Positions 36,601 through 44,188 of a stretch of 47,102 nucleotides of DNA are shown one piece after another. The stretch's first letter is position 1; every line of letters begins with the position of its first letter. The stretch comes from a virus: the IMG/VR virus record IMGVR_UViG_3300032820_001714, positions 1 to 47,102 of that record; one strand, 5' to 3'. The notes under the pieces are model-generated. The model saw only the letters and a program-made list of their open reading frames with translations, was not told the DNA's origin and made no database searches. The position numbers were made by a program, and so were the translations under genes.

Positions 36601-37130
36601 TCTTTTTTTACTGGACGGCCAATAGTAGAATTTACCGGTAATGCCGCATTAAGAATCTTTTCAAACTGTTCTCGCCAATCTGGATTAGCTGGATCATTCC
36701 AAACAACTGTTTGGTTAGCTAAATTAGTACCATTTGAATCTACTATTTCTTCTGATGACGATACTGCTTCAAATTTAATTAACCCATTAGCTGTTTGATT
36801 CCGCTTTGGATTATATGACAATAGTCGTGCTAAACGTAATACTGATTCTCTACGTTCTGCTAATTCAAGAAAGTTCTCTCTAGAGTTAAGATCAATACGA
36901 TAAGAAATATTTTGCCCTAAGAATGCAATAAGATCTATTAACGCTAGGTATTCACTTGAATCAATATAATCATTAAAATCTTCTGGATAGTTCTCGCGAA
37001 TATAAGCAATCATAGTGCGACGTAGACCATCAAAATCATACGATCTAAAGTCTGCATTTCTAAATGTTTGATATACACGCTTCCAGTCTTCTGCAAGAAG
37101 CAATCTATTTTGTCTATTTGTTACTGACAT
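33675..37130 (-). CDS. gp6: Baseplate wedge protein gp6
   Basis: At 1151 residues this is longer than T4 gp6 (about 660), as is usual in marine relatives. The N-terminal region is characteristic: F-R-N-A-D-F-R-S-Y-D-F-D-G-L-R, then Y-I-R-E-N-Y-P-E-D-F-N-D-Y, then L-I-A-F-L-G-Q-N and R-E-N-F-L-E-L-A-E-R-R-E-S. This is the conserved start of gp6/gpJ-type wedge proteins. In T4, gp6 dimers form the ring that joins the six wedges and contact gp53, gp25 and gp7. The C-terminal 200 residues look like the conserved gpJ-like domain ending in a flexible Ser/Gly tail. The ATG has AGGA upstream and a late-promoter-like AATAAATA 20 bases away, so gp6 and the giant gene form one transcript. Order gp25-gp6 is as in T4. 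Confidence 0.92.
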   Translation of the reverse strand: MSVTNRQNRLLLAEDWKRVYQTFRNADFRSYDFDGLRRTMIAYIRENYPEDFNDYIDSSEYLALIDLIAFLGQNISYRIDLNSRENFLELAERRESVLRLARLLSYNPKRNQTANGLIKFEAVSSSEEIVDSNGTNLANQTVVWNDPANPDWREQFEKILNAALPVNSTIGRPVKKDTVEGVLTHQYRYRASNTDVPVYSYNKNIDGRNLPFQITSVDVIDGVISEEPPLPGNSLAFLYRDDGRGPGSANSGYFGHFRQGTLDQGTFTVNTPSTNQTISVDATNVNHSDVWLYKLNSIGAESELWTKVEAVEGNNIVYNSLRKSVRNIYAVLTQSQDKINLMFSDGVFGNLPNGDFRVYYRTSINQAYSIIPADMTSVGIAIPYTSAVGNQETLNVTLSLKYTVDNATTTETNVSIRENAPATYYTQNRMVTGEDYQVAPLRISQEIVKVKSVNRASSGISRYFDLLDSTGKYSSTNLFGNDGVVYKETLTKYKNFVYTTKVDLEGIVEEVIQPILAEKQLLNYYLTNFPKTIVSDLGASWVQTTKGTNQTTGHFEDVDGTRFQVAGFTGSALRFLEEGTLIKFLAPDGYHFMTDGTLMLGDPDHIGALDYKWVKVVSIVGDGAVDNTDGSGPIILNDIIPSTAVLQQIVPKFSKTLVETVKTQIIDQLFANKTFGLRYDTNLRQWRIVVENNLSILGDFSLGKTGDTTNQQLDASWLLLLETDGEKYTITYRSLRYIFESDEEIRFYFDSADKVFDNKTGQIIKDKISVLSINLKPDELIPFTVQHDWEISDAYRDADGYVDSKKVEVSFYDDDEDGVVDDPETFLEIVKETTNPLTKYIFQKRYITTDGIEDYSYIDGAVVNVKQSESVVGALSQYTAGQIFYLVTENVFKIYTAGALVLTTEYRAFVGRDKLKFQYVHAADDDNRIDPSSSNIIDTYLLTKSYDDLFREFLDGTVTERPLPPSSDNLFNNYGSEINKIKSISDEVIYHPVKYKVLFGANADIDLQATFKIVKNPDQVVNTNAIKAKVISAINQFFALDNWDFGDTFYFSELSTFIMATVAPELVTIVIVPNQQLQGFGSLYEIKSESDEIFVSGATVDNVEVIDAVTASRLKASGKVLTVATSTNSGIQSAGTYTSGNVSSGSGGYGV

Positions 37131-37149
37131 AGTTTTTTCCTATTAACTC

Positions 37150-37157
37150 TATTTATT
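37150..37157 (-). promoter_or_regulatory. Late-promoter-like AATAAATA
   Basis: Minus-strand AATAAATA, 7 of 8 bases of the T4 late box, 20 bases before the gp6 ATG, in the 56-base gap between gp25 and gp6. An AGGA ribosome site lies between. The same octamer at nearly the same distance occurs before 18858. Confidence 0.6.
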
Positions 37158-37186
37158 TAAATTCATTAACCACATAGTTAATTCTA

Positions 37187-37630
37187 TTAAAAATTACCTG
37201 CATCCTCATCAAATGTTAACTTCATTTTTTCTGAAATATTATAAGGAAGATATGTTAATGTACAATCAATTACAAGACCAGCTTCATACTGATCAATAAT
37301 AATACTGTCTACACTTACCCTTGGGTCTGAATTAACAATCTCAGTAACATTTTGAGCTATAACAGTTTTTAAATTTTCTGTTAATGGTTCGTAAATAACG
37401 TCCCAAATAATAGTTCCGAACTCTGGATTTTCTAACTTTTCGCCCTGGCGTATATGAAAATGATTTATAATATCTTGCTTAATTAATGCAATATCATATA
37501 AAATATTACTTTTATTAGCTGGATCAACAGTACTCAGTCCACGATACGCTCTGCTAGTTGCAGGCTTTTTTTGAGCTTTTGCAGTAGTTACTCGAATTTG
37601 TTTATATAAATCTCTATCTGATATACTCAT
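37187..37630 (-). CDS. gp25: Baseplate wedge protein gp25
   Basis: A 147-residue member of the GPW/gp25 family (T4 gp25 is 132). The family core is clear: D-I-A-L-I-K-Q-D-I-I-N-H-F near residues 45-57, then G-E-K-L-E-N-P-E-F-G-T-I-I-W-D-V-I-Y-E-P-L-T near 62-83. After it come the amphipathic helix and the strand pair with V-I-D-C-T-L-T-Y. In T4 it is part of the wedge near gp53 and gp6, close to the sheath start. It precedes gp6 and follows the gp5-like gene with an 8-base gap. No independent promoter is seen, so it should be read through from the tail string starting at 43258. Confidence 0.93.
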   Translation of the reverse strand: MSISDRDLYKQIRVTTAKAQKKPATSRAYRGLSTVDPANKSNILYDIALIKQDIINHFHIRQGEKLENPEFGTIIWDVIYEPLTENLKTVIAQNVTEIVNSDPRVSVDSIIIDQYEAGLVIDCTLTYLPYNISEKMKLTFDEDAGNF

Positions 37631-37638
37631 AACTTACC

Positions 37639-39225
37639 TTACTTTTTTGCTTCCTTTTTAAACGGATCGGCTGTTGGGACAAACGTTAACGGATTAACTG
37701 CCGTTACTACATTATCTCTATCTGTTAATACAATTTTAAATGCTAAAGGATTTGAATTTTCATGATGATTCCAAGGTTCGTGCATCGGTGCTCTTTGTGA
37801 TAAAGTTCCTAACGCATTATTTGTTGGCACTCCAGGCAAAATATGTGTATTAAGTGGTGAAACAATTTGAGAAGCTGACGCCATAGGACCATTCATATGA
37901 ATTTGTGGAGCAGTTTCTAAATGATTGCCACCTGACTTAATATGTGAGCCTCCTCCTGATGTAATTTTAGTTTCACCATTTGTTTTATACTCAGTATTAC
38001 CTATTGTAGTAACCCATTGATTACCTCCAAACAAACATTTAAAATCATTAAGTGTTTCGATTTGAATGTTACCTTTACGTAATTTAGGTTCCCCATCTAA
38101 TACACTATAACTTCCACTTGCTTTTAAATCTATATTAGCTCCTGCTTCAATAGTAATATTTCTATCTGCTGTTAAATTTAAATCATTTTCAGTATGTACA
38201 CTCATACTGTCTTTTGCATAAATGTCTATTTTTCCATCTGATGTTAATTCAACCCATGCTGATCCTTTTGAATTAGCAATATAAATTAAATCTTCTGTAT
38301 TATGTAATAAAATTTGATGACCAGTTCTAGTTCGTATTCTAACTAATTCATTATGTGGTAATTCACGTTGCCCATCTGTTTCATTAATAGATACGTTAGC
38401 ATATTCTGGTGGGCCGTCACTTGCTGGTGTTTTTCTTAAAATTTTATCATTACCATCATCCATTACAAATGTCGTGCCGCCTAATCTAGCTCGATGTACA
38501 TTAACAGGTCCATCAGTCATTCCAATTATTCCAAGTGGTGACCCAACACTTTTATCAACTGGTCCAGGTGTACTCATCCCAAATACTGCACTAGGTACTT
38601 CACGTCTAGCACTTGATGTTGTTATACCTCTAAACTCATCTATAAAATCTTTTGTAACTAATCCTTGTTTTTGAAGATCTCCTAAAAACCTTGCTTGATA
38701 TGGTTTTAAAAATTTTGTAGGATCTTGTTGGATGCCTGTTTCACTTTGTCTATTATATTCAGCTACCGGAATTTTTTTACCTTTATAATCTGTTGGTGCA
38801 TTTTTTGTAATTGTAGTTGCCGGGTGTCCTGGCATAGCAAAATTCATATAACGATCTTGAATACAGCCTAACCAGAAACATTGATTAGGATTACCTTCTG
38901 CAAATATTACTAAAACCATAGTGCCAACATCAGGTGGAATCATCCACCAACCATAACTTTGTTGACTATATCTGTAATCTTCGTTTTTAGTTACTGACCA
39001 TGCAGGTGTTTGTCCTGCAAATGGTGACAAATATTTTGCATTAAAAGTTTGTCCTGGAGTTGCACCATCATTACCAGCTGTAGTTTTTTTCAATAATTCT
39101 ACTTGTATAGTACCCATGAAATGAGGATCAAGATGACTAATGACTCTAGCCTCAAAAGGACCAGGATTAGGTGGATCTGGAAAATCTGCACTAATTTTCT
39201 CGACTAATGTATTAAGCCACGCCAT
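37639..39225 (-). CDS. gp5: gp5-like baseplate hub spike, without lysozyme domain
   Basis: A 528-residue protein with an N-terminal OB-fold like that of T4 gp5 (residues about 20-150: F-E-A-R-V-I-S-H-L-D-P, G-T-I-Q-V-E-L-L, P-D-V-G-T-M-V-L-V-I-F, N-Q-C-F-W-L-G-C). The C-terminal third has regularly spaced strands of the spike beta-helix type (D-I-Y-A-K-D-S-M-S-V, D-L-N-L-T-A-D-R-N-I, I-T-I-E-A-G-A-N-I-D-L-K-A). It trimerises in T4 to pierce the outer membrane. T4 gp5 has a lysozyme domain between; here the middle is Gly/Pro-rich and I see no lysozyme-like motif, as in other marine T4-like phages. The start shares one base with the stop of the 933-residue gene. Confidence 0.8.
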   Translation of the reverse strand: MAWLNTLVEKISADFPDPPNPGPFEARVISHLDPHFMGTIQVELLKKTTAGNDGATPGQTFNAKYLSPFAGQTPAWSVTKNEDYRYSQQSYGWWMIPPDVGTMVLVIFAEGNPNQCFWLGCIQDRYMNFAMPGHPATTITKNAPTDYKGKKIPVAEYNRQSETGIQQDPTKFLKPYQARFLGDLQKQGLVTKDFIDEFRGITTSSARREVPSAVFGMSTPGPVDKSVGSPLGIIGMTDGPVNVHRARLGGTTFVMDDGNDKILRKTPASDGPPEYANVSINETDGQRELPHNELVRIRTRTGHQILLHNTEDLIYIANSKGSAWVELTSDGKIDIYAKDSMSVHTENDLNLTADRNITIEAGANIDLKASGSYSVLDGEPKLRKGNIQIETLNDFKCLFGGNQWVTTIGNTEYKTNGETKITSGGGSHIKSGGNHLETAPQIHMNGPMASASQIVSPLNTHILPGVPTNNALGTLSQRAPMHEPWNHHENSNPLAFKIVLTDRDNVVTAVNPLTFVPTADPFKKEAKK

Positions 39226-42026
39226 TATCCAACCCTCCGATGCGGACTTCCAGTACTAGCGACGCTAGTACGTGTAGCCAAACCAGTTTGTACAGTACCA
39301 GGTGGTCCATCAATCATCTCTCTATATTTTGCTTCTGTCAAAGCTGTTCCTGATTCGCTATCCTTAGCCGCCTTCTTAACATTTTTAGCTTGTCTGGCTT
39401 GGTTTCGTTGTCTTAACATTGTTAGTGTTTGGTCGAACCTGCCAGCCGCAAAAGTGCTTTCAACTTCAGTTACCCAATATATACCGCTAAATTTTTCTAG
39501 TTCTGTAGAAGCTTTGTTCTCATTATCATTAGGAGTATTAAATATAGCTATCCCATTAGAACCATAATCTATTGGAGTTCTAAAACCAACATTAACAAAA
39601 ACTTGTTTTGATTTATATACCATCTGACCGCGAGGATCAATCATTGACTTTTTACCTTTGCCAGCACCTACACTATTGTAATTTCCTACACCACTATCAC
39701 TAATATAATATGGGTCACCCCAAATTTTTAATTTAAGTTGCATTAAGTCAACAGTATGATTTACTAACGCATTATGAAACGTTCTAGCAATATCTTCTTT
39801 TTCGTTCCCTGGAACCCCTCGCACACTAGCTGTGGGATTTTCTATAGAAACAGCACCTACTTTTCTTAATGGTCCTGTAATATTATCTTCAGCTCCTTCT
39901 TTATCTGCCATTGGGTGATGATTTTCTCTTTGTTGTTTAGATGTAGCAAAATTCCCTTGAGATTTTACATCAGTTTGATTACTTCCTTTATCTGGAGACA
40001 CTGGTGTTAAAAATCTATTTTCAAAGTTTATTTCTATATCTTGTATATCTTTATTTTGTCCTGTGTACATATATTCATAATATTTGACAATATTATTTCT
40101 AATATCATCTTCGCCATGCATTACCTCAGTTGGCTTTTCTATTAATGAAATATTAACATCATAAGGTACAACTCTAAAAACATATATCTTTGGTGGCCGA
40201 CCTTTTATTACTTCAACCTCTGGTATAGGAATATTAAAAACCTGTGTTTCAATTCTAAACCATTCTTTAGCCCCAGAAGGTTTAATTGCTCTATCTAATA
40301 ATCCTCGACCAAACTCACTTAATAATACTACCTCTTCAATAATTTTATTAACTTTAGTACCTTTTTTAAATTTGAGTTCTCTAGATTCTGTAGAAATGTT
40401 AATTGCAGATGTAACATGAATTTTCTTTTTTGAATCGTATATAAGTCCTTCAGGGTTTGGCTCTTGAGCTCCGTCTTGTAATTTATCAAATACGATTGTT
40501 GCTTCACCGATTTTATTAATATTAGTTTGTGTAAATGAATTTACTTTTAATTGTTCACTTAAATCATTTCGTTTAATAGATATTCCTAAGATTTTTTGGG
40601 CCCAGTTCTCATAACTAAATTCTTCTGTAACTGCTTTAATTTTTGTAAATTCTTCTTTTGTTAATGTACCTTCGTGAAATTTTTTCTCAGCTTCTTCGGC
40701 ACTGAGAATATGAGGACTAACCGCTGTATTTGTGGATTTTCCTTTAGTTCCCATCGCGGCACTTTCTTCTTTAATTGGAAATAAAATTACATACTCGTCA
40801 GCGTACGATCTTTCATTACCCTTTTCACGTTTTAATAAATTTGTATTAAGAACAGTTGCTAAACTATTCTTTCCGGATTGTAAAAGTGTTTCTACATTCC
40901 CGCCTGATATTGCTACATCAATTGGAACTTTTTGCACAAGGTCTGTTAATGCACCACCATTATAAGCTATTGCTGTACAATTATATTCAGAACCTTTAGT
41001 AGTTACATTAAATGTAGCATTTGTTATCATTATAGGTAAATGCCTCTCTGATTGACCGTTCATTTTTGAAAGACGTATGACATCACCCACATTATCATTA
41101 AAGTCTAGTCCATATCTTGTAGACGGTTCTTGAAGGTACCCTACCCAGTCTATTGAAAGCATAAATGGAGCACCGATATAATTAACGTGTCCTGCTGTTC
41201 TAGCCCCAATTTCTAATGCTTCTAAAAATTGTCCCATACTATAAGGTTCTACAATACGAAAAGTCATCTGATGATATGCAGACGTTCTTGATTTAGGATT
41301 TGGAGAAATAATAGATCTTATATTTAAATCTTCTATAAAATATTCTGTTCTACCATGCTTTCCTTCCATTGCAGTTGTGGCTTTTTTCTTGCCGGTGCCT
41401 TGTGTACCACCTCCAGATTTAAGAATTATAATCTGTGGTCCGTTTTTCATATATGTACCATCAGGATCTGCTAATTCGTCATTTGTTAAACAACTTAAAG
41501 TAATAACATAGTTAGCACTAACATATCTTTCTAATGGATTTCTTTGTGGCCTTACACCATGGACAGTTACATCGTCCATCATTTTAGGATCTTCTCCTGT
41601 TTCTTCAACCGCGTCGGCACTAGCTAAAGGATCATCTGGAGCAAATTGACGAGGGTCGCCAGTTTTTTGACCTAGACCTGCAACAACCTCACCGTTTGCA
41701 TTAATGGCCTTATTTGAAATAGGAATTCCGGCGGCCATTGCAACCCCTTGCATTTCGCTTGTAACTGCTTGTATTGTTTTATCTAATACAGGAGCTATGT
41801 TGTGTTTTAATGTTTCCATTTCAGCTGTAGCTGTATTTTTAAATTGTTCAAATTGTTCAACGCCTCCGAAATTAGAACCTTCAAACAATGCGGTTGCATT
41901 TGTAACATCATTAGTAAATTGATTCTGAACATTACTTAAATTATTTGTTGCAAGATTGGCTTCTTCAACAAGTTTATTACCTTCCGGTAGAGCTGTTTTT
42001 AAAATACTTTTAAGATTAAATGACAT
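39225..42026 (-). CDS. Putative baseplate hub structural protein, 933 residues
   Basis: This large structural protein lies between gp53 and the gp5-like spike. The N-terminal 120 residues are helical and Asn/Thr-rich. From about residue 165 there is a conserved-looking block (R-Y-V-S-A-N-Y-V-I-T-L-S-C-L-T) followed by F-R-I-V-E-P-Y-S-M-G-Q-F. The C-terminal region holds W-G-D-P-Y-Y-I and Y-W-V-T-E-V-E-S-T-F-A-A-G-R-F-D-Q-T-L, a hub-like ending that recalls T4 gp27-type and gpD-type proteins. T4 gp27 is only about 390 residues, so equivalence is inferred from position and ending. A long disordered-looking stretch near 700-745 is Gly, Asn and Lys rich. A weak AGGA ribosome site lies 11 bases before the ATG. 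Confidence 0.6.
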   Translation of the reverse strand: MSFNLKSILKTALPEGNKLVEEANLATNNLSNVQNQFTNDVTNATALFEGSNFGGVEQFEQFKNTATAEMETLKHNIAPVLDKTIQAVTSEMQGVAMAAGIPISNKAINANGEVVAGLGQKTGDPRQFAPDDPLASADAVEETGEDPKMMDDVTVHGVRPQRNPLERYVSANYVITLSCLTNDELADPDGTYMKNGPQIIILKSGGGTQGTGKKKATTAMEGKHGRTEYFIEDLNIRSIISPNPKSRTSAYHQMTFRIVEPYSMGQFLEALEIGARTAGHVNYIGAPFMLSIDWVGYLQEPSTRYGLDFNDNVGDVIRLSKMNGQSERHLPIMITNATFNVTTKGSEYNCTAIAYNGGALTDLVQKVPIDVAISGGNVETLLQSGKNSLATVLNTNLLKREKGNERSYADEYVILFPIKEESAAMGTKGKSTNTAVSPHILSAEEAEKKFHEGTLTKEEFTKIKAVTEEFSYENWAQKILGISIKRNDLSEQLKVNSFTQTNINKIGEATIVFDKLQDGAQEPNPEGLIYDSKKKIHVTSAINISTESRELKFKKGTKVNKIIEEVVLLSEFGRGLLDRAIKPSGAKEWFRIETQVFNIPIPEVEVIKGRPPKIYVFRVVPYDVNISLIEKPTEVMHGEDDIRNNIVKYYEYMYTGQNKDIQDIEINFENRFLTPVSPDKGSNQTDVKSQGNFATSKQQRENHHPMADKEGAEDNITGPLRKVGAVSIENPTASVRGVPGNEKEDIARTFHNALVNHTVDLMQLKLKIWGDPYYISDSGVGNYNSVGAGKGKKSMIDPRGQMVYKSKQVFVNVGFRTPIDYGSNGIAIFNTPNDNENKASTELEKFSGIYWVTEVESTFAAGRFDQTLTMLRQRNQARQAKNVKKAAKDSESGTALTEAKYREMIDGPPGTVQTGLATRTSVASTGSPHRRVG

Positions 42027-42035
42027 AGTGTTGTG

Positions 42036-42332
42036 TTATCCTAGTTCTGATTTTACATCAGTTACATTTGGTAAAAGGATCTCAACTCCGGATTCGATAT
42101 CATAAATTGGATCTTCTATGATATCCATATTTCGTTGTGCAAATACCCACCATAATTTTGGATTGTCATATAAGTCATAAGCAAGTAAGTCTGGCCTATG
42201 ATTATATTGTGGTTCTATAACATAAGGTACATCGTCAGGTGATGCTGGAACTGGACGAATTTGAAAATATCCTAAAGAAGATCCGTTGTCAATATAAAGT
42301 GTATTCTTCCACGGTGATGATGCACTTGGCAT
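42036..42332 (-). CDS. gp53: Baseplate wedge protein gp53
   Basis: A 98-residue protein (T4 gp53 is 196) with the characteristic Y-N-H-R-P-D-L-L-A-Y-D-L-Y near residues 43-55, then W-W-V-F-A-Q-R-N near 61-68, and D-P-I-Y-D-I-E-S-G. This is the conserved gp53 core, which is LysM-like in structure. In T4 it joins the wedge to the hub and sits near gp6 and gp25. The short length means mostly the core is kept. Its start has a strong AGGAGG ribosome site, placed inside the end of the upstream gene, and the ATG shares one base with that gene's stop. Confidence 0.82.
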   Translation of the reverse strand: MPSASSPWKNTLYIDNGSSLGYFQIRPVPASPDDVPYVIEPQYNHRPDLLAYDLYDNPKLWWVFAQRNMDIIEDPIYDIESGVEILLPNVTDVKSELG

Positions 42333-43258
42333 TAAATAAATCCTCCTGTGTTCTTACCAACATACGCACCTTTAACAAATTTATCAAGGCTGAATGATTC
42401 AACTGCCGTTCTGCTGTAAAGAGGCTGTACTGTTACTGCAAATAAACTTTGTGTCGGTGCCCAACTACTTTTTGTATCTTTAGGATTTGCATTTCCACTA
42501 TGATGTCTAGCTTGTGCATTTTTTGTCATCATAGGTCCCATTATACCGCCTTCATACTCACCTATTGCAGTAGAAATATAATCAACTTCTTGTGGCATAT
42601 CAATTGTAAACTGTACTATAACAACAGGAACATCATTGAATACATAATCACCATAGCCATTTAATTTAACTACTGGTGGCGGAGCACCTTGTGTTACAGA
42701 ATTATCTCCACCATAAAACATTTTTGTACAGCTTCTTAAATAATGAAGTGCTGACACCCAATATTGTGCTTCAAAGCCGTTCTGTACAAAAAAGTCACCA
42801 GTAATAACTAACTGGTCCACTTGTGATGCTGTATAAATTTGGTACGGATAATTAGTATGTGTAGGAGCTAACGCATTATAACTTGCACTATGACTTACTA
42901 GCACAGCAGGAGTAAACGGAAATACTAATCCATTTGTTTCACGTAAAGGGGCTAATAACTCTGACTCATTCTTAAAAGGTTCGATATTGGGAATACTTAA
43001 ACGCACTCGCCAGTCTTGTTCTTGGGCTTTAGGAAAACTTCCTACAGCCGCTGATTTAACAGGACCAAATACCCCGTCCGGTAGATTCTTCTTCCGGGTT
43101 TCCTTCATAAAGGCCTTAGAACTTGTAATATCTTCAGCCCACGTTTGGGCTTTTCGAATTCCGGGTTCTAAATTTTTTAAATTTGGTGCTACAAATTCAT
43201 TTACAGCATCAAATCCACCTTGTATTTTATTAGCTACATTTTGTACAAAACCTACCAT
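42332..43258 (-). CDS. Tail-tube/baseplate junction protein, gp48-like candidate
   Basis: A 308-residue structural protein at the head of the tail string. Residues about 80-165 have a tube-protein-like beta region (W-R-V-R-L-S-I-P, F-P-F-T-P-A-V-L-V, I-Y-T-A-S-Q-V-D). The centre holds Y-G-G-D-N-S and V-K-L-N-G-Y-G-D-Y-V-F-N followed by V-V-I-V-Q-F-T-I-D-M-P. I recall this kind of protein beside gp53 in cyanophages, annotated as the tail-tube cap gp48, but I cannot align it with T4 gp48, so the name is tentative; gp54 or another tube initiator is possible. The ATG has AGGAG and a late-promoter-like box 20 bases upstream. Confidence 0.5.
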   Translation of the reverse strand: MVGFVQNVANKIQGGFDAVNEFVAPNLKNLEPGIRKAQTWAEDITSSKAFMKETRKKNLPDGVFGPVKSAAVGSFPKAQEQDWRVRLSIPNIEPFKNESELLAPLRETNGLVFPFTPAVLVSHSASYNALAPTHTNYPYQIYTASQVDQLVITGDFFVQNGFEAQYWVSALHYLRSCTKMFYGGDNSVTQGAPPPVVKLNGYGDYVFNDVPVVIVQFTIDMPQEVDYISTAIGEYEGGIMGPMMTKNAQARHHSGNANPKDTKSSWAPTQSLFAVTVQPLYSRTAVESFSLDKFVKGAYVGKNTGGFI

Positions 43259-43277
43259 TTGGCTATACTCCTACAAG

Positions 43278-43285
43278 TATTTAGT
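43278..43285 (-). promoter_or_regulatory. Weak late-promoter-like ACTAAATA
   Basis: Minus-strand ACTAAATA, 6 of 8 bases of the T4 late box with the constant TAAATA half, 20 bases before the ATG at 43258. The spacing matches the better sites before gp6, 18858 and 14307. It overlaps the first base of the plus-strand -35 box of gp55. Confidence 0.42.
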
Positions 43286-43313
43286 TGACTTTATTAAGTG
43301 TATAGTTTATAAT
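43285..43313 (+). promoter_or_regulatory. Host sigma-70-type promoter of the gp55-gp47-gp46 string
   Basis: TTGACT at 43285-43290 and TATAAT at 43308-43313 are 17 bases apart, the ideal spacing for a bacterial housekeeping promoter. The -10 box is a perfect match and the -35 box matches 5 of 6. The gp55 start codon is 24 bases further on. This is the only near-consensus sigma-70 promoter I found in an intergenic gap. Confidence 0.78.
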
Positions 43314-43336
43314 AAGTTATTACTATGGAGAATTTC

Positions 43337-44188
43337 ATGAGGAAAGTAAACTATTTAAACAACAGAGATCTACTAGCAGAGATCCACAAATCAAAAAACA
43401 CATTTTCTAGCTACACAGATGAGGGGTACGATCAATTTGATGTAATTTTACCGAGCATTGATAAGATTAATATACGTACAACCGCAGAAGCCAAGCGAGC
43501 TAGAGCTAAACGCATAGGTCAAAAAGACTATGAACGACGCAAAGCTGACGGTGAAAAAATAAAACAATCAGAATGTGATATAGACTATAGAAAAATAAAC
43601 AAAGAAGACGTAATTTTTAGGGTAATGATGTTTGATCATATACCTGATGACAAAGGACGCAAAAAGAAACCTAAAACTATTGCTGATACTAAAGAAAAAC
43701 TAAATTTCCCACCATTCCAACATTATAAGTTTAATGAAGAAGGCCAACTTCAAGTTGTTGGCAAAAGTCATTGGGTTGGAGGTATGGAAAACGGTTATTA
43801 TGATAAAGGCTGTGGTCAAGCAACTAATAAACTTGCTATGATGTGGATGAAGTTATGTGAACGATACGCAACTAGAGGCAATGTTAGAGGATATACGTAT
43901 AATGATGAAATGAAAGGACAAGCAATTTTACAACTTGCACAAATAGGCTTACAATTTGACGAATCTAAATCAAACAATCCATTTGCATACTATACTGCCG
44001 CAGTTACAAACTCATTTGTTAGAATTATTAACATTGAAAAACGCAATCAAAACATTAGGGACGATATTTTAGAAATGAATCATATGAACCCATCATTTAC
44101 TCGACAAAACCAAGGAGCGTGGGAACGAGAAATGAAAGAACATAATAAAAATTATAAAGCACCCGAAAAAAAGGTAAAAGAAAAGTAA
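43337..44188 (+). CDS. gp55: Late sigma factor gp55
   Basis: This sigma-like protein directs RNA polymerase to T4 late promoters. The C-terminal half carries the family core: G-C-G-Q-A-T-N-K-L-A-M-M-W-M-K-L, N-D-E-M-K-G-Q-A-I-L-Q-L and N-P-F-A-Y-Y-T-A-A-V-T-N-S-F-V-R. At about 283 residues it is far longer than T4 gp55 (185). The extra length is a Lys/Arg-rich N-terminal region around residues 45-110, with A-E-A-K-R-A-R-A-K-R and D-K-G-R-K-K-K-P. I chose ATG at 43337 because GGAGA (43327-43331) lies 5 bases before it; the in-frame ATG at 43325 overlaps that site and would add four residues. The gene has its own host-type promoter and runs directly into gp47. Confidence 0.92.
   Translation: MRKVNYLNNRDLLAEIHKSKNTFSSYTDEGYDQFDVILPSIDKINIRTTAEAKRARAKRIGQKDYERRKADGEKIKQSECDIDYRKINKEDVIFRVMMFDHIPDDKGRKKKPKTIADTKEKLNFPPFQHYKFNEEGQLQVVGKSHWVGGMENGYYDKGCGQATNKLAMMWMKLCERYATRGNVRGYTYNDEMKGQAILQLAQIGLQFDESKSNNPFAYYTAAVTNSFVRIINIEKRNQNIRDDILEMNHMNPSFTRQNQGAWEREMKEHNKNYKAPEKKVKEK

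Noticed and set aside
37639-39225. Lysozyme domain expected in gp5
   Set aside because: I looked for a lysozyme-like middle region; the segment is Gly/Pro-rich and shows no such motif.
42987-43340. Plus-strand frame of 117 codons running toward gp55
   Set aside because: It is opposite the gp48-like gene, passes through the promoter gap and ends within the first codons of gp55; it has no ribosome site.
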